The notes under the pieces were generated by a model that saw only the letters and a list, made by a program, of their open reading frames with translations, was not told the DNA's origin and did not search any database. DNA of 64,000 nucleotides from Rhizopus arrhizus (Eukaryota; Mucoromycota; Mucoromycetes; Mucorales; Rhizopodaceae): positions 372,001 to 436,000 of the forward strand of contig JAKZZE010000014.1 of NCBI GenBank assembly GCA_024220505.1. The letters run 5' to 3'. The translations under genes and the position numbers were made by a program. Positions 34,023 to 44,688 of this stretch are shown here, one piece after another. Numbering within the stretch: the stretch's first letter is position 1; each line of letters starts with the position of its first letter.

Positions 34023-36507
34023 ATGGTTACTATCAAAAGAAGAAATATTTCACAAGGAATAGAGAAAGAATCAATTTTCGATATAGAAAAAGAAAAATTA
34101 AAATATGATCAACAGCTATCAATTCTATCAAACAAGGTACACATAAGTTTTATTGCTATCAACAGTCAATTTATATCATCCATCAGAAGGTTGCATTCAT
34201 ACAAGAAAATAAGCATGCCATCATTGCTACCTTATTAACACTATTATCATGGTGGACACGATTCAGAAAGATCTCAATTAATAATATGGTTGTTTGGGAT
34301 GAAGCTCACTTTGGCCAAGTAATTGAATGATAAATGAGCCAAGAGAAAAAAAAATATATAAATTTATTGCTTTGTGTAGTTTGGCTCTCATTATTTAAAG
34401 CACGATTTTTATTTCGATGTGCATCCACCACTTGGTAAAATACTTGTAGGCTTATCAGGTTGGTTAGCTGGTTATGATGGGTCATTCTCATTTGAATCTG
34501 GTGCCGTGTATCCTGAACATGTCAATTATACTGTGATGCGGATATTCAATGCCTTTTTTGGTGCCATGATGGTTCCTATCTCTTATTTGACTGCTGTTCA
34601 ATTCAACATGTCTTTGAAAGCCAGCTTATTGACATCAACCATGGTGTTACTAGGTAAGCACTCGTTTACTTTATGCGCTTGATTAACAAACTATTCTATA
34701 GATAATGCTTTTCTTACAATCAGTCGATTCATCTTGCTGGATTCTATGTTGCTGTTCTTCACTTGTACATCACTCTATACCTTATCGGTATTCCATAATC
34801 AACGTCAAAAGTAAGCGCAATCACATTCATTTGTTCAACTTGACCTGATCTCTTCCTTCAGTTCATTTTCCTCCCAGTGGTGGACTTGGCTTGGACTGAC
34901 AGGTGTCTCCTTAGGCTGTGTGTTGAGTGTGAAGTGGGTGGGTTTATTTGCTGTTGCACTCGTGGGCATATACACCATTGAGGATTTGTGGAATATGTGG
35001 GGTGATGTTCGAATGACCAAGAAGATGTACGTGAGCCACTGGTTGGCACGTATGGCCTGCCTGATCTTTGTCCCATTTTCGATCTATGTTTTTTCATTCA
35101 TGTTGCATTTTAAATTGCTTTACAAAAGTGGTCCTGGAGATGGCCAGATGAGTTCTTTGTTTCAAGCTAATCTGGAGGGCAACTCAATGACTTCCAACCC
35201 ACTCGAGGTTGCCTATGGCTCAGATGTGACGATCAGAAATGTAGGCTATGGTGGTGGCTTACTACACTCACACGTTCATACTTACCCTGAGGGATCTGAA
35301 CAGCAGCAGGTCACTTGCTATCACCACAAGGATGAAAACAATCACTGGACCATTCGACCTCCTCGACAGGACACATTTGACCCACTAGACAGCCCAGGCC
35401 TCATTCGTTTCCTCAAGGATGGGGATCTTGTTCGTCTGGTTCATATCCCTACCGGCCGCAACCTTCACAGCCACATGATTGATGCACCCATCTCTCCAGG
35501 ATGGGAAGTGAGTGGATACGGTAATGAAACAATAGGTGACATTCAAGACAATTGGAAGGTAGAGATTGTTCATGACATGATTCACAAAAACAAGGATCGT
35601 GTGCACTCCTTGACGACCCGGTTCCGACTTCGCCATCAAACGCTCGGATGTCTCTTGACGGCTGATAACACTGTCTTGCCCGACTGGGGATTTAAACAGG
35701 CCGAGGTGTTTTGCGATCCGAGAGAGACTGGTGATTCTTATGCGGTGTGGAATGTGGAGCAGCACTGGAACGATCAATTACCACCCGCCCCACCCAACGC
35801 ATACCGTTCCCCCTTTTGGCGCAACTTTATCGATCTGAACGTGGCCATGTGGACAGCAAATAATGCATTGATACCTGATGTGGATAAGGTGGACCTTTTG
35901 GCTTCCAGTCCTTTAGAATGGCCAATGGTGACTGTAGGTCTTCGTATGTGTGGTTGGGGGGATAAAGAGGTCAAGTATTATCTATTAGGAAACCCTATTG
36001 TCTGGTGGCTATCTATCAGTGCCATCCTGTTGTTTTGCTTAACAACTGGGATTTATATGGTACGTATGCAAAGAAGCATAGTAGACATGACGCAAGGTAA
36101 GTAAAAAGTTTTATATTCTCCCCCCCCCTTTTTTTTTTTCAAGAATAACTCATGTTATTATTGCTTTTATAGTCCAGTGGAACCATTTTTTGTATGTAGG
36201 CAGAACCTTGTTTCTTGGATGGTTCTTACATTACATTCCTTTTTTTATTATGGGTCGCGTTACTTATCTGCATCATTACTTCCCCGCACTCTACTTTAGT
36301 ATCTTGATGGTTCCCTTCCTGATCGATCATTTTACCCAACGAAAAAGTCAAAGAGTACAGTGGGCTGTGTTTGCTCCCATCTATGCTGCTGTCATTATAA
36401 CCTTTATTCATTTTGCGCCCATTTCATTTGGCTTAGAAGGGCCTATCACAAACTATACGCACCTTGAATGGCGTAGATCGTGGAGCATTATTCATGAAGA
36501 AGCTTGA
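34023..36507 (+). CDS. PMT2: Protein O-mannosyltransferase, PMT2 subfamily
   Basis: ER multi-pass enzyme moving mannose from dolichyl-phosphate-mannose to Ser/Thr of secreted and wall proteins. Exons 34023-34136, 34187-34318, 34380-34653, 34702-34810, 34862-36096 and 36173-36507 give 732 residues. The luminal catalytic loop holds WDEAHFGQFGSHYLKH and FDVHPPLGK, with the PMT2-like [13 protein letters not shown]. The central MIR region includes LHSHVHTYPEGSEQQQVTCY and LHSHMIDAP. The C-terminal membrane segments end in LHHYFPALYF. PMT2-type motifs separate it from PMT1 and PMT4. Start 34023 gives a short charged cytosolic N-terminus before the first membrane helix. A copy of about 210 bp of exon 3 lies at 41521-41733. 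Confidence 0.93.
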
Positions 36508-37019
36508 ATAAACTTATTCCTGGTTGAGTATGTTGTACACTGTTTTTACAAACATACTCATGCACTTTTAGAGAAAAAAATAAAAATTATATTTAGAGCA
36601 TTTGAAGTATAAAAAAAAAATGCAGTTTTCAGGATCGCCTTTTCTTCATTTTTATACATGAAAATGAAAAAGGAGACATAAATGGTGAATAAAAAAAATG
36701 AAGTATAGATTCTAAAAATGGAAATTGATGATGAAATGTCCTTTGATAAATGTTGTAGACTTTAATTAATAGTTAGGATTGAAACTGTTGGAAAACTTGA
36801 AAATGGTTAAAGAATTGAAAGAATATGAACTGGAGAAAATTGGATCATACAAAATTTATAAGGCAGTAGATCAAGAATGCTTTTTTTTTCACTTATGAAA
36901 AAAAAAGTGTATTCTTGAAGCAGCAAGAGCACTGAAAATGCTCGAAACTATGACTCTGAATTGGGCAAAGAGAGAAGGGATGGCAAAGAAAAGAGTATGG
37001 GGGGCTTATAAAAGATCTC
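36508..37019. other. AT-rich 3' flank of PMT2
   Basis: Intergenic sequence with A-rich runs and no supported gene. The last part may already belong to the decayed transposase that follows. Confidence 0.4.
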
Positions 37020-37323
37020 ATGGATGATAAATCTGGTTTGATCTTGGATAAATCGATAAGCCAGTTTGTGGACCATTCGGTTTCTAAAACTACCATTTAT
37101 GGGAAAATAAAGAATCAGATTGAAGAAAATTCACTTTCATTCCGTCAAAAGAAGTGGTATTGTAATATATATGTTGAACAATGCGAGTATGGCGGTATCT
37201 GTCTTGTTTATTCTTCTGAGCTTAACCCCGCAGAATAATCCTAATCTGTATGTAGAAGCAAGCCTAAGAGAGTGAAGCTTCCAGAAAAAGAAGGTTTGAT
37301 TTCCAGAATTAAAGATGTATGTA
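37020..37323 (+). pseudogene. Fragment of a decayed Tc1-like transposase (C-terminal part)
   Basis: The frame from 37020 ends YSSELNPAE-stop, matching the YSPELNPIE block of Tc1-like transposases. After two stops the same frame continues with KPKRVKLPEKEGLISRI, matching the segment that follows the catalytic E in the copy at 32.4 kb. The last 95 bp (37228-37323) recur as a direct repeat at 41733-41818. It borders the left TIR of the next element. Confidence 0.6.
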
Positions 37324-37330
37324 AGCCACC

Positions 37331-37496
37331 CTTTGAAGTTCTGACTAGTAATTTGTGTGGTGAAAAGCGTAACATGTTAGGGTCTGAAGATTGGGATCTG
37401 AGGGTTGGGAATAGACAGTCTCCACCTTCTCGTGGTTATTCCTGTAAGTAAGAGTCAGTTGCTTTGAAACTAAGTGAGACTTTTAATCAAAATTTA
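37331..37496 (+). repeat. Left 166-bp TIR
   Basis: Reverse complement of 40933-41098 with a handful of mismatches. Begins seven bases after a decayed Tc1 fragment. Confidence 0.85.
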
Positions 37497-37617
37497 CTCG
37501 TAATCTTTATTTAAAATTCTTGGTATTTTACATTTTATTCAACAAATATTGCTGGGCTTTATACATATAAGAGCAAGTAGGAGAGAGAGAAAATTATATA
37601 CATTAAAGTCATGCTAC

Positions 37618-39308
37618 TCAAGCAGAGGACTTGCGAACGAAAGAGAATGATAACGATGGCATGTTTTCTGTGCTAGTAGCATTCAATTCGGCAGCCTTTC
37701 TCTTTCTATTATTAAGGGTTTTGATTGTAGCCTTCATGACTTCCTTGCCCTTCCAAGTAATCTCAAGCAAAGGGGGGAGGTCAACAGCAATGACGCTTAT
37801 ACAAGATGGAAACTCGAGTTTTGGAGTTCTTGAGATTCGCGTGATATGATGGCTAACAGGGCAATCCATAATAACAAGCTCCATAGTGAGTCCTAGAAAT
37901 CGTGTTATTAAATCCTTCTGTGTACTACTGCAATATTTTTTGCTTACCCGCTATCAAAAAACCTACGGTTTTAAGGTGATTGGCTTGAGCTGGATTCTTT
38001 TGGATCAACAAGGAGAGCATATCTCGAAGGGTTTTTGGCAACTTCATCAGGCCATCGTCCAGGTATTTATCGTCAACTTGTCACACAGTAATTTCCAACT
38101 TCGCATGAGCCAATCTCATCTTTGCAGACTTTAAATAATATATCTACTTTAGCCCCTATAGCCTTTCTGGTTCTTTTTTCCACTGCTTCAAGACTTCTTT
38201 CTTTGTTCTTACCCAATGCAACTGCAATGTTGGATTTCTCACCAAGAGCCGCCTTGATTTGTCTATCCTTGAATGCCCTGTACACAAATGACCAGACTTC
38301 ATGCAAGAGATCGGCTTCTGAGTAGGCATTTAAAGTCGGCGTGTCATCATAAAAAAACAACTCTGCTGCTCTCATGAAGCTTTCTCTGATCCATTTCAAG
38401 TGGAACTCATCGACAGGGTCATGTTTTTGATCATCTGCAAATTTGTAGAGTTCTTTTGCTGATTTCCAGTCTTCTTCATAAATAGTCAGATATTGCTCAA
38501 TATCATTAGGAATATTCGGCAGAGGCGTTAAGTGAAATGACCTAATTTCATTTAACTCATCATTGGTGAAATGGTTTTTCCATACAGGATCATCCGGGAC
38601 AAGAATCATGGAGTGCGCAGGATGCTCGTACACAGATTCTTGTGCCAAATTCTTCATTACATCATCAACAGCTTTGCCTGTGGAGAGGATCCATTTTTCA
38701 GTAGTAGGGACCTTGTTAAAATTGTCAACGATGCGTTTTTTCTCACAATCTGAGAGCTTGTAGTTTGTTCCCATGGATACTAGAAAAAAAAAATAGAATC
38801 ATTCAGTGCCAAATCAACACAAGGTAATTCTACCAGAAAAGGCAGAGTACTCGAAGGTGTGGATAACTCCATTAGATCCGATGTTGTGTTGTGTATACAG
38901 ATGGCTAATACAACGGGAAGAGCATGGTAATGTTTATTGATGGAAAGAGAATATTCCATCAGTCGTCGAAAGAAAGCCATGTTTGCCGTGTACTGCACTT
39001 CAACGAGTAAGGGTGGCAATTTATTTGATTTGACTGTTTTCATTGGGAAATAAAGGACATCAGACTTCATGAGATTTGGCCATTCTGTTGGTCTGGAAAC
39101 ATATTTGCCTTGAGCATGATTACCTATGGAAATAATTAATATTCGCTTTTTTTCGAAAAAAAAACTCCCTACCAATGATGCTTGTAACAATAATATCTGT
39201 AACTTGGGTTTCACTTAGTATCCATTTACTCATTAGATCTGTATCCTGCTTATGAACTAAAGAAAGAGAAAATAAATGAAGATCAGACGAAGAGCTTGAT
39301 TCGGACAT
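37618..39308 (-). pseudogene. Two-domain Rpn-like / PD-(D/E)XK-like protein, one apparent frameshift
   Basis: Starts at ATG 39308. Inferred exons: 39308-39173, 39123-38821, 38779 to about 37982, and about 37884-37618 (introns of 49, 41 and roughly 50-100 bp). Domain 1 has KSDVLYFPM and PPLLVEVQYTANMAFFRRLM, a D...ExQ arrangement like Rpn-family nucleases. The C-terminal part has GAKVDILF and GSCEVGNY, a second D...E pattern like other restriction-fold nucleases, then DDGLMKLPKTLRDML and a Lys/Arg-rich tail. The segment after VGNYCVTS needs a one-base frame change near 38075 to continue into DDKYLDDGL, so this copy is probably broken. Function unproven. Confidence 0.55.
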
Positions 39309-39394
39309 TGACAAAAATTTAAGCAAGATAACACTGAGGTAACAATATATGAGATAACAATAAGAGAAAGTAAAAAACGACGACAGCAAATGAA

Positions 39395-39419
39395 GAGGTA
39401 ACGACTTATTTGTTACCTC
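39395..39419. promoter_or_regulatory. Perfect inverted repeat in the divergent promoter
   Basis: GAGGTAAC and GTTACCTC separated by 9 bp, 12 bp before the plus-strand ATG and about 90 bp from the minus-strand ATG. Position and symmetry fit a dimeric-protein binding site or a hairpin in the plus transcript. Confidence 0.45.
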
Positions 39420-39430
39420 CTACAGTTGCC

Positions 39431-40773
39431 ATGGAAGACTATTGTGAAGATTTTCTCTTTTCCTTGCCGCCAAAATACACTCCGGGGACCGATTTGATGA
39501 GCAAGTTGATTCTGAATGATGATGATTTTATCAAGATTGTTGTTTCCACCTTGATTGGTAAACTCATTCTATACAAGAATATTGTATCGTTCGTCTTTTG
39601 TTGCTTAATGAATACCCTTTTATATTGAACACGTATAGGTGTCGATGCTTGCAACAAATATTCAACAAGACCCACATAATGGCCTAATTTCAAACGATCA
39701 GATGTGCTATACTGTCCTTTTAATCGCAAGGAATTCAAAAACCACCCCCAATTCTTATTGAAGTTCAATATTCTGCTGACATGAACTTTTTCCGGCATTT
39801 GATGGAGTATTCTCTTTCGATCTGCAAGTACTACAGTACGCTACCAATTGTTTTGACGATTGTCACAAATAACACCTCTCAAGTATTAGCAGACCAGACT
39901 TATGAATGCCTAGAGTTTCCGTATGCTAAAAATCTGCCATGCACTGGGTGGGCAAAAGCCTGTTTTTCGATCAACAAGCAAACAATCACCAACCATTTAA
40001 AAGGCAAACTTTTGGAATCCATGGCTGCACTTGCTCATTTTCTTATAGAAGGAAAACCGGCATTAATCAATATGGAATGGCGTGATGACCAAATCATTCA
40101 AACATTGTATCGCATTGCAAAACGTATCATTTCCCCAGAAATTATGAAGGAAGAAACAAATAGTGCTGCTTTTGAAGAACTTTACTTTTGCGCATTTGAT
40201 GGACTCAACCGAACCAAGGAGATCTTGCTGGAAAACCAGAATATAGAAACCACAACAAAACGAGTGATCGATTGCCTGGACGATCATATGACAGCTCTCA
40301 ATGAGATCCATAGGAAACGTTTTGCTGCAACATCGTCTGATCTCACTGGCACAATTACCCCCGATCATGCTACTGCATTGACGACTAAATCCTCTGAAAC
40401 AAATGTTGTTTCCACGTCCAGTCCCGTTAATGTTTCGACCATGCCCATCAAAGAGAATGATACCACTTTGACGCAGTCCGCCTCTGTACCTACTTCCTCC
40501 TCCAGTCACGGTACCCTTGCCGCGTCTAGTTCTGTTGCTATCATGCCCAATGCCTCCACCGTCAGTATACCCATCTCCACTCGCGGTACAACTCGTGATT
40601 TAAAGCGTCGGATGCAGCAGGAAAATCGGGAATTCGTTGACGCGTATCGAACTAAACATGGCTCCTATATGGACTGGGAGCAATGTTTTGTACAAGGAAA
40701 GGAAAAAGGACTATTTCAACAATATACAACAGCCAAGAGCGCGAAAGCTGCATATTTTCGGTATAAATGGTGA
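39431..40773 (+). pseudogene. Rpn-like nuclease core plus C-terminal HTH/SANT-like module, N-terminal lesions
   Basis: ATG at 39431 opens a region paralogous to the divergent gene (GTDLMSK near the start; a 48-bp-class intron ends at about 39638). The homologous frame then meets a TAA where the paralogue has GAA (T-stop-WP versus TEWP, near 39679). It also needs a one-base shift near 39745 to reach PPILIEVQYSADM. From 39781 an uninterrupted 330-residue frame covers the rest of the nuclease-like domain, a Ser/Thr-rich linker (roughly residues 190-280) and a C-terminal module (MDWEQCFVQGKEKGLFQQY with AYFRYKW) that looks like an HTH/SANT-type DNA-binding unit. A protein starting at 39781 would lack the catalytic ExQ. 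Confidence 0.55.
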
Positions 40774-40932
40774 ATCATGTATTTTTTGTCTACCACTTCA
40801 TTTTTGTTACCTTGTAACGTCACCAGAAAAAAAAAAATTGTTATCTTTTCGTTTGTGAGATGAACACTCTATATTGATTGGACAAAATAAACCGTTATCT
40901 CTTCGTTTGTGAGGTGGACACTTTATATTGAT

Positions 40933-41098
40933 TAAATTTTGATTAAAAGTCTCACTTAGTTTCAAAGCAACTGACTCTTACTTACAGGAATAACCACGAG
41001 AAGGTAGAGACTGTCTATTCCCAACCCTCAGATCCCAATCTTCAGACCCTAACATGTTACGCTTTTCACCACACAAATTACTAGTCAGAACTTCAAAG
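40933..41098 (-). repeat. Right 166-bp TIR
   Basis: Inverted partner of 37331-37496. Its outer end runs into the first unit of the 92-bp tandem repeats. Confidence 0.85.
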
Positions 41099-41400
41099 AG
41101 CGTCTTCAACTAGGCCCAAGGTGGCTAGAACACTAAAGAAGTCAACACCAATGCTTTCCTTAGACGCATTACTAATCAGAACTTCAAAGAGCGTCTTCAA
41201 CTAGGCCCACGTCTAGAAAAGCTCCCCAGAACCCAAGGTGTTAACATTCCTACCATCACATTACTGATCCGAGAAACCCAGTAGAGGCAACATCTGCAAC
41301 CAGGCCCATGACGGCCCAAGCATCAAAAGCGTAACATGACCTTTGCTACAGAATTACTAGTCAGAACTTCAAAGAGCGTCTTCAACTAGGCCCAATGTAA
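41077..41400 (+). repeat. Four tandem units of about 92 bp
   Basis: Units start with ATTACT at about 41078, 41168, 41260 and 41353. Each carries a diverged AGAACTTCAAAGAGCGTC followed by AACTAGGCCC; the third unit is the most diverged. The first unit overlaps the right TIR end, so the array may be part of the element. Confidence 0.75.
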
Positions 41401-41520
41401 CAAAAGTGAGTGACAAAAGAAGAGCAAAGTCAAAAGAAAAAAAAAGTATAAATCTAACGGACTGTCTAAAGTCCGACCACCTTTTTTCAAAAAAAACGCA
41501 ATAGCATCCCGCTGTATGAG

Positions 41521-41733
41521 GTGTTCACATTATTTAAAGCACGATTTTTATTTTGATGTGCATCCACCACTTGGTAAAATAATTGTAGGCTTATCAGGTT
41601 GGTTAGCTGGTTATGATGGGTCATTCTCATTTGAATCTGGTGCCGTGTATCCTGAACATGTCAATTATACTGTGATGCGAATATTCAATGCCTTTTTTGG
41701 TGCCATGATGGTTCCTATCTCTTATTTGACTAC
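41521..41733 (+). pseudogene. Captured fragment of the PMT2-type exon 3
   Basis: About 210 bp nearly identical to 34389-34601 with only a few substitutions. The frame stays open and is joined at its 3' side to Tc1-derived sequence, giving an 83-codon chimeric frame from 41516. No promoter or splice context supports expression. It must derive from the PMT2-type gene 7 kb upstream. Confidence 0.88.
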
Positions 41734-41818
41734 TAATCTGTATGTAGAAGCAAGCTTAAGAGAGTAAAGCTTCCGGAAGAAGAAAGTTTGATTTCCAGAA
41801 TTAAAGATGTATGTAACA
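41733..41818 (+). repeat. Second copy of a Tc1-like C-terminal fragment
   Basis: Direct, about 90%-identical repeat of 37230-37323. Together with that copy it flanks the TIR element, tandem array and PMT2 fragment. Confidence 0.75.
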
Positions 41819-43280
41819 AATTTCTCATCAGTAGCCTTTAAGGGCTTTATACTCTGCTGCTAAATTTAACGACTCTTTGAATTGTAAAGCCATGTGGCTT
41901 CTTTTTATAATGTTTCCAAAAATGCATGTCATATTTTTTAAAATAAATGGCTCGTAAGGTCTAATAACCAGGATCAGTTCTGTGGTTTCATCTCTTATCT
42001 AAATAATTGCTAGAATAATCTTTGTTCATACAATTTATAATGTCTATTAAAGAATAGAACAAAGATTTCCTCTAGTCCTGCGATACGGCCTTTGTTGCAT
42101 ATAATGCATTGAATATCCTTATTCTTATGGCAAATATCCTTCATGATCATTGCATTCTTATAATTTTTAAACAATTCTTTCTTGAAGCAGCCTTCTCACT
42201 TGGTGAACCCTACCAACATGCATTCTTTGAAAAGTTTTATGCCATGAGTGCCCTCATGAGCTAAACGCAAACGTAAAATATTAATCTGGAAAGCTTCAAG
42301 ATCAAATTTTATCCCAAAAGAACGGTCAAAAGCTTCTCTATGTGATGGAAAAAGAGATACAGATTGGGAATTTTCGATGCTACGTGCGGTTATGTCTTTC
42401 TTTCGTAGTCACGTATCACAAAAAATATTGGGGAGATGTTATAGATCTAATTGTTCTTGTCTTTTCTTGTTATGAACGACCTAATAATCTCTTTTATATA
42501 GTACCCAACGCTGTCACACTTTAATAAATGTAATTAACTTCTGAAATGGTACAACCGCTACTTTAGAGAACTACTCAGCAATGAAAACCCCAAAGTCAGT
42601 CATAAGGCAAAAATAAAAAAAAAGTACAAAGAATTCTCGGAGCTTGGATCAATAACAGTTCAATTTTCTCTAGTTTAAATAAATCTTTGATGAGTTTAAA
42701 GCATTTTTCTAATGGGCCGTACGAAGAAAGAAATGGTTTACTGTCTTTATTTATTGCTACATTTATTCCGGTAATTTGAAATTAACAAATGAAGCCATCG
42801 AAGTCATTCCACATTACCTGATTCTGATTGTTAAAGTCCCCTTTTTTCAGAAATTCATTTCACTTAATTTTGCTTTTAGCTACAGACCACCAATGTTCAA
42901 ATCGAGCTCAAGAAAATGTAAAGGAAAAGTGAGCATAATGATATCTTTAATACGCAATATATTTTTCTATATGCTCGGAATTGTATATGGTAGCAAGAGC
43001 GAAGGTAATTTTCACTGCCTGTGCTGTCTTTTTTTTTTTTTTTTTTTTTTAGAAACACTAAATCCTTGAACATGTCTGATCTAATATTGCATGGAACTCA
43101 ATTTTCAAGTCGCGCTATTTTTTTTTCCTAGAGTACATGAATAATTTGTATATGAAAAGGCATTTAAGAAGAAAAGTGTGTAGCATAAACCCGCGTGTAA
43201 CGTTATTTGATTAACCAAATAGCAAACATATATAAGGTTTTGCTTCTTCTTTCTTTTTACTTTTTTTATTTATTTTCTTC
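41819..43280. other. Relic-filled interval upstream of G-alpha
   Basis: A minus-strand, coding-like but interrupted stretch at about 42000-42350 includes a CxxC-containing piece (IQCIICNKG) and is unassigned. A decayed Tc1-like C-terminal piece lies on the minus strand at 42830-42935 (SVAKSKIK after a damaged catalytic E block). Poly-T at 43029-43050. No intact gene. Confidence 0.5.
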
Positions 43281-43840
43281 ATGGGCAATATTAAGAGCAG
43301 TTTAAAAGGGGATAGACATAGCATATCATCTACTACTAGAGCTATTGACAAACAACTCAGGGATGAACAGAAGCAGAAAAAGAAAGAATTAAAATTGCTG
43401 CTATTAGGTTTCTACCAACACGTCAAATAAAAGATGTCCAAGGAAATTTATTCCAATTTGATAGGCGCAGGAGAGTCCGGAAAATCAACTGTCATTAAAC
43501 AAATGCGATTAATCCATGCTTCTGGATTTAAAGCAAGTGAAAGAGAAGGTTTTAGAATCATTGTGTTCCTGAATGTTTTTTCAGCAATGCAAATCCTTTT
43601 GGAAGCAGTGGACATACTTAATCTAAAATTGACAGATTCAATACTAAAATATGCGCATATATTTAAAGGCACACCTTCGCTAGAAGAAAATCAACGCTTT
43701 CCAGAAATATATTATTCACCTTTGAAAGAATTGTGGAATGATTCAAGTATACAAGCTGCATATCAAAAAGGAAATGCATTTGCTCTACACGATAATATTG
43801 CATAGTTAATAATAATTAATTAATGTTTTAAGCTTTTTTT

Positions 43841-43888
<48 letters not shown>

Positions 43889-44688
43889 TTTTTATAATCA
43901 ATTAGATACACTCTGGAATCCAAACTATAAACCTTCAGATGGAGACATTATCCGTTGTAGAGCAAAAACAACGGGTATTTCAGAAACTGCATTTCATTTG
44001 GGTGGCTTGACTTATCGCATGTTTGATGTGGGCGGACAAAGAAGTGAAAGAAAAAAATGGTAGGAAAAAAAGTATTGTTTGGAAAGAGAGATTGATGGTT
44101 AAGAAAGGATTCATTGCTTTGATAATGTCACGGCTATTTTGTTTGTTGTTGCTATTAGTGGTTATGATCAATGCTTAATAGAAGACAGAGCTTCGGTAAG
44201 GTTAAGGAAATAAAGTGACTACTAGATCTAACAGGATTGTAATAGAATCAAGTAATATGAATTGTGTGTAACAATAATCAAAGACTAAAGAGACCATTTT
44301 AGATGCATGAAGCCTTGATGTTATTTGATACAATATGTAATTCTTATTGGTTTATAAATACATCCATGCTTTTACTGTTAAACAAGATTGATATTTTCAA
44401 AAAGAAAATTAATGATTCACCTATTGAAGCCTATTTCCCAGATTATCAAGGTAATTAAAGATAACAATAGCAAGTCTATTTTTAACAAAAGAGCCTAATT
44501 TAGGCACAGATCTAGACGCAGCAAGAAACTATTTTAAACAAAGATTTCAAAGGTTAAATAGAAACCCAGATAAAAGGATCTATGTTCATTTTACGGATGC
44601 GACAGATACAACTTTATTACAAAACGTGATGATTGCTGTATCAGATATTGTTGTAAATGAAAATTTAAATAGAATCATGATTGTTTAA
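43281..44688 (+). CDS. Heterotrimeric G-protein alpha subunit
   Basis: Membrane-attached GTPase relaying receptor signals. Exons 43281-43407, 43465-43804, 43889-44059, 44108-44195, 44246-44251, 44303-44450 and 44504-44688 give 354 residues, the normal size. Exon 5 is a 6-bp microexon (Asn-Gln) between introns of 50 and 51 bp. MGNIKSS fits N-myristoylation. G1 is GAGESGKST, switch I has the catalytic Arg in RAKTTGI, G3 is [13 protein letters not shown]4 is NKID and G5 is FTDATDT, where most G-alpha have TCAT. The C-terminus NRIMIV lacks a Cys at -4, so no pertussis-toxin site. Intron 2 contains about 40 consecutive T. The stop overlaps the stop of the convergent P450 gene. Confidence 0.93.

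Larger units (their letters stand above)
37331..41098. mobile_element. TIR element with head-to-head Rpn/PD-(D/E)XK-like genes
   Basis: Inverted repeats of 166 bp (37331-37496 and 40933-41098), near-identical and starting CTTTGAAGTTCTGACTAG, enclose 3.4 kb. Inside are two divergent genes whose starts are 122 bp apart and whose N-terminal halves are paralogous. Their shared core (SDVLY followed by a V/IEVQY motif and FFR.LMEYSL) resembles Rpn/PDDEXK_2-type nucleases. Tandem repeats and a PMT2 exon fragment follow the right TIR. A nuclease plus a DNA-binding module between TIRs suggests transposition or recombination, but this is inference. Both genes show lesions in this copy. Confidence 0.65.
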
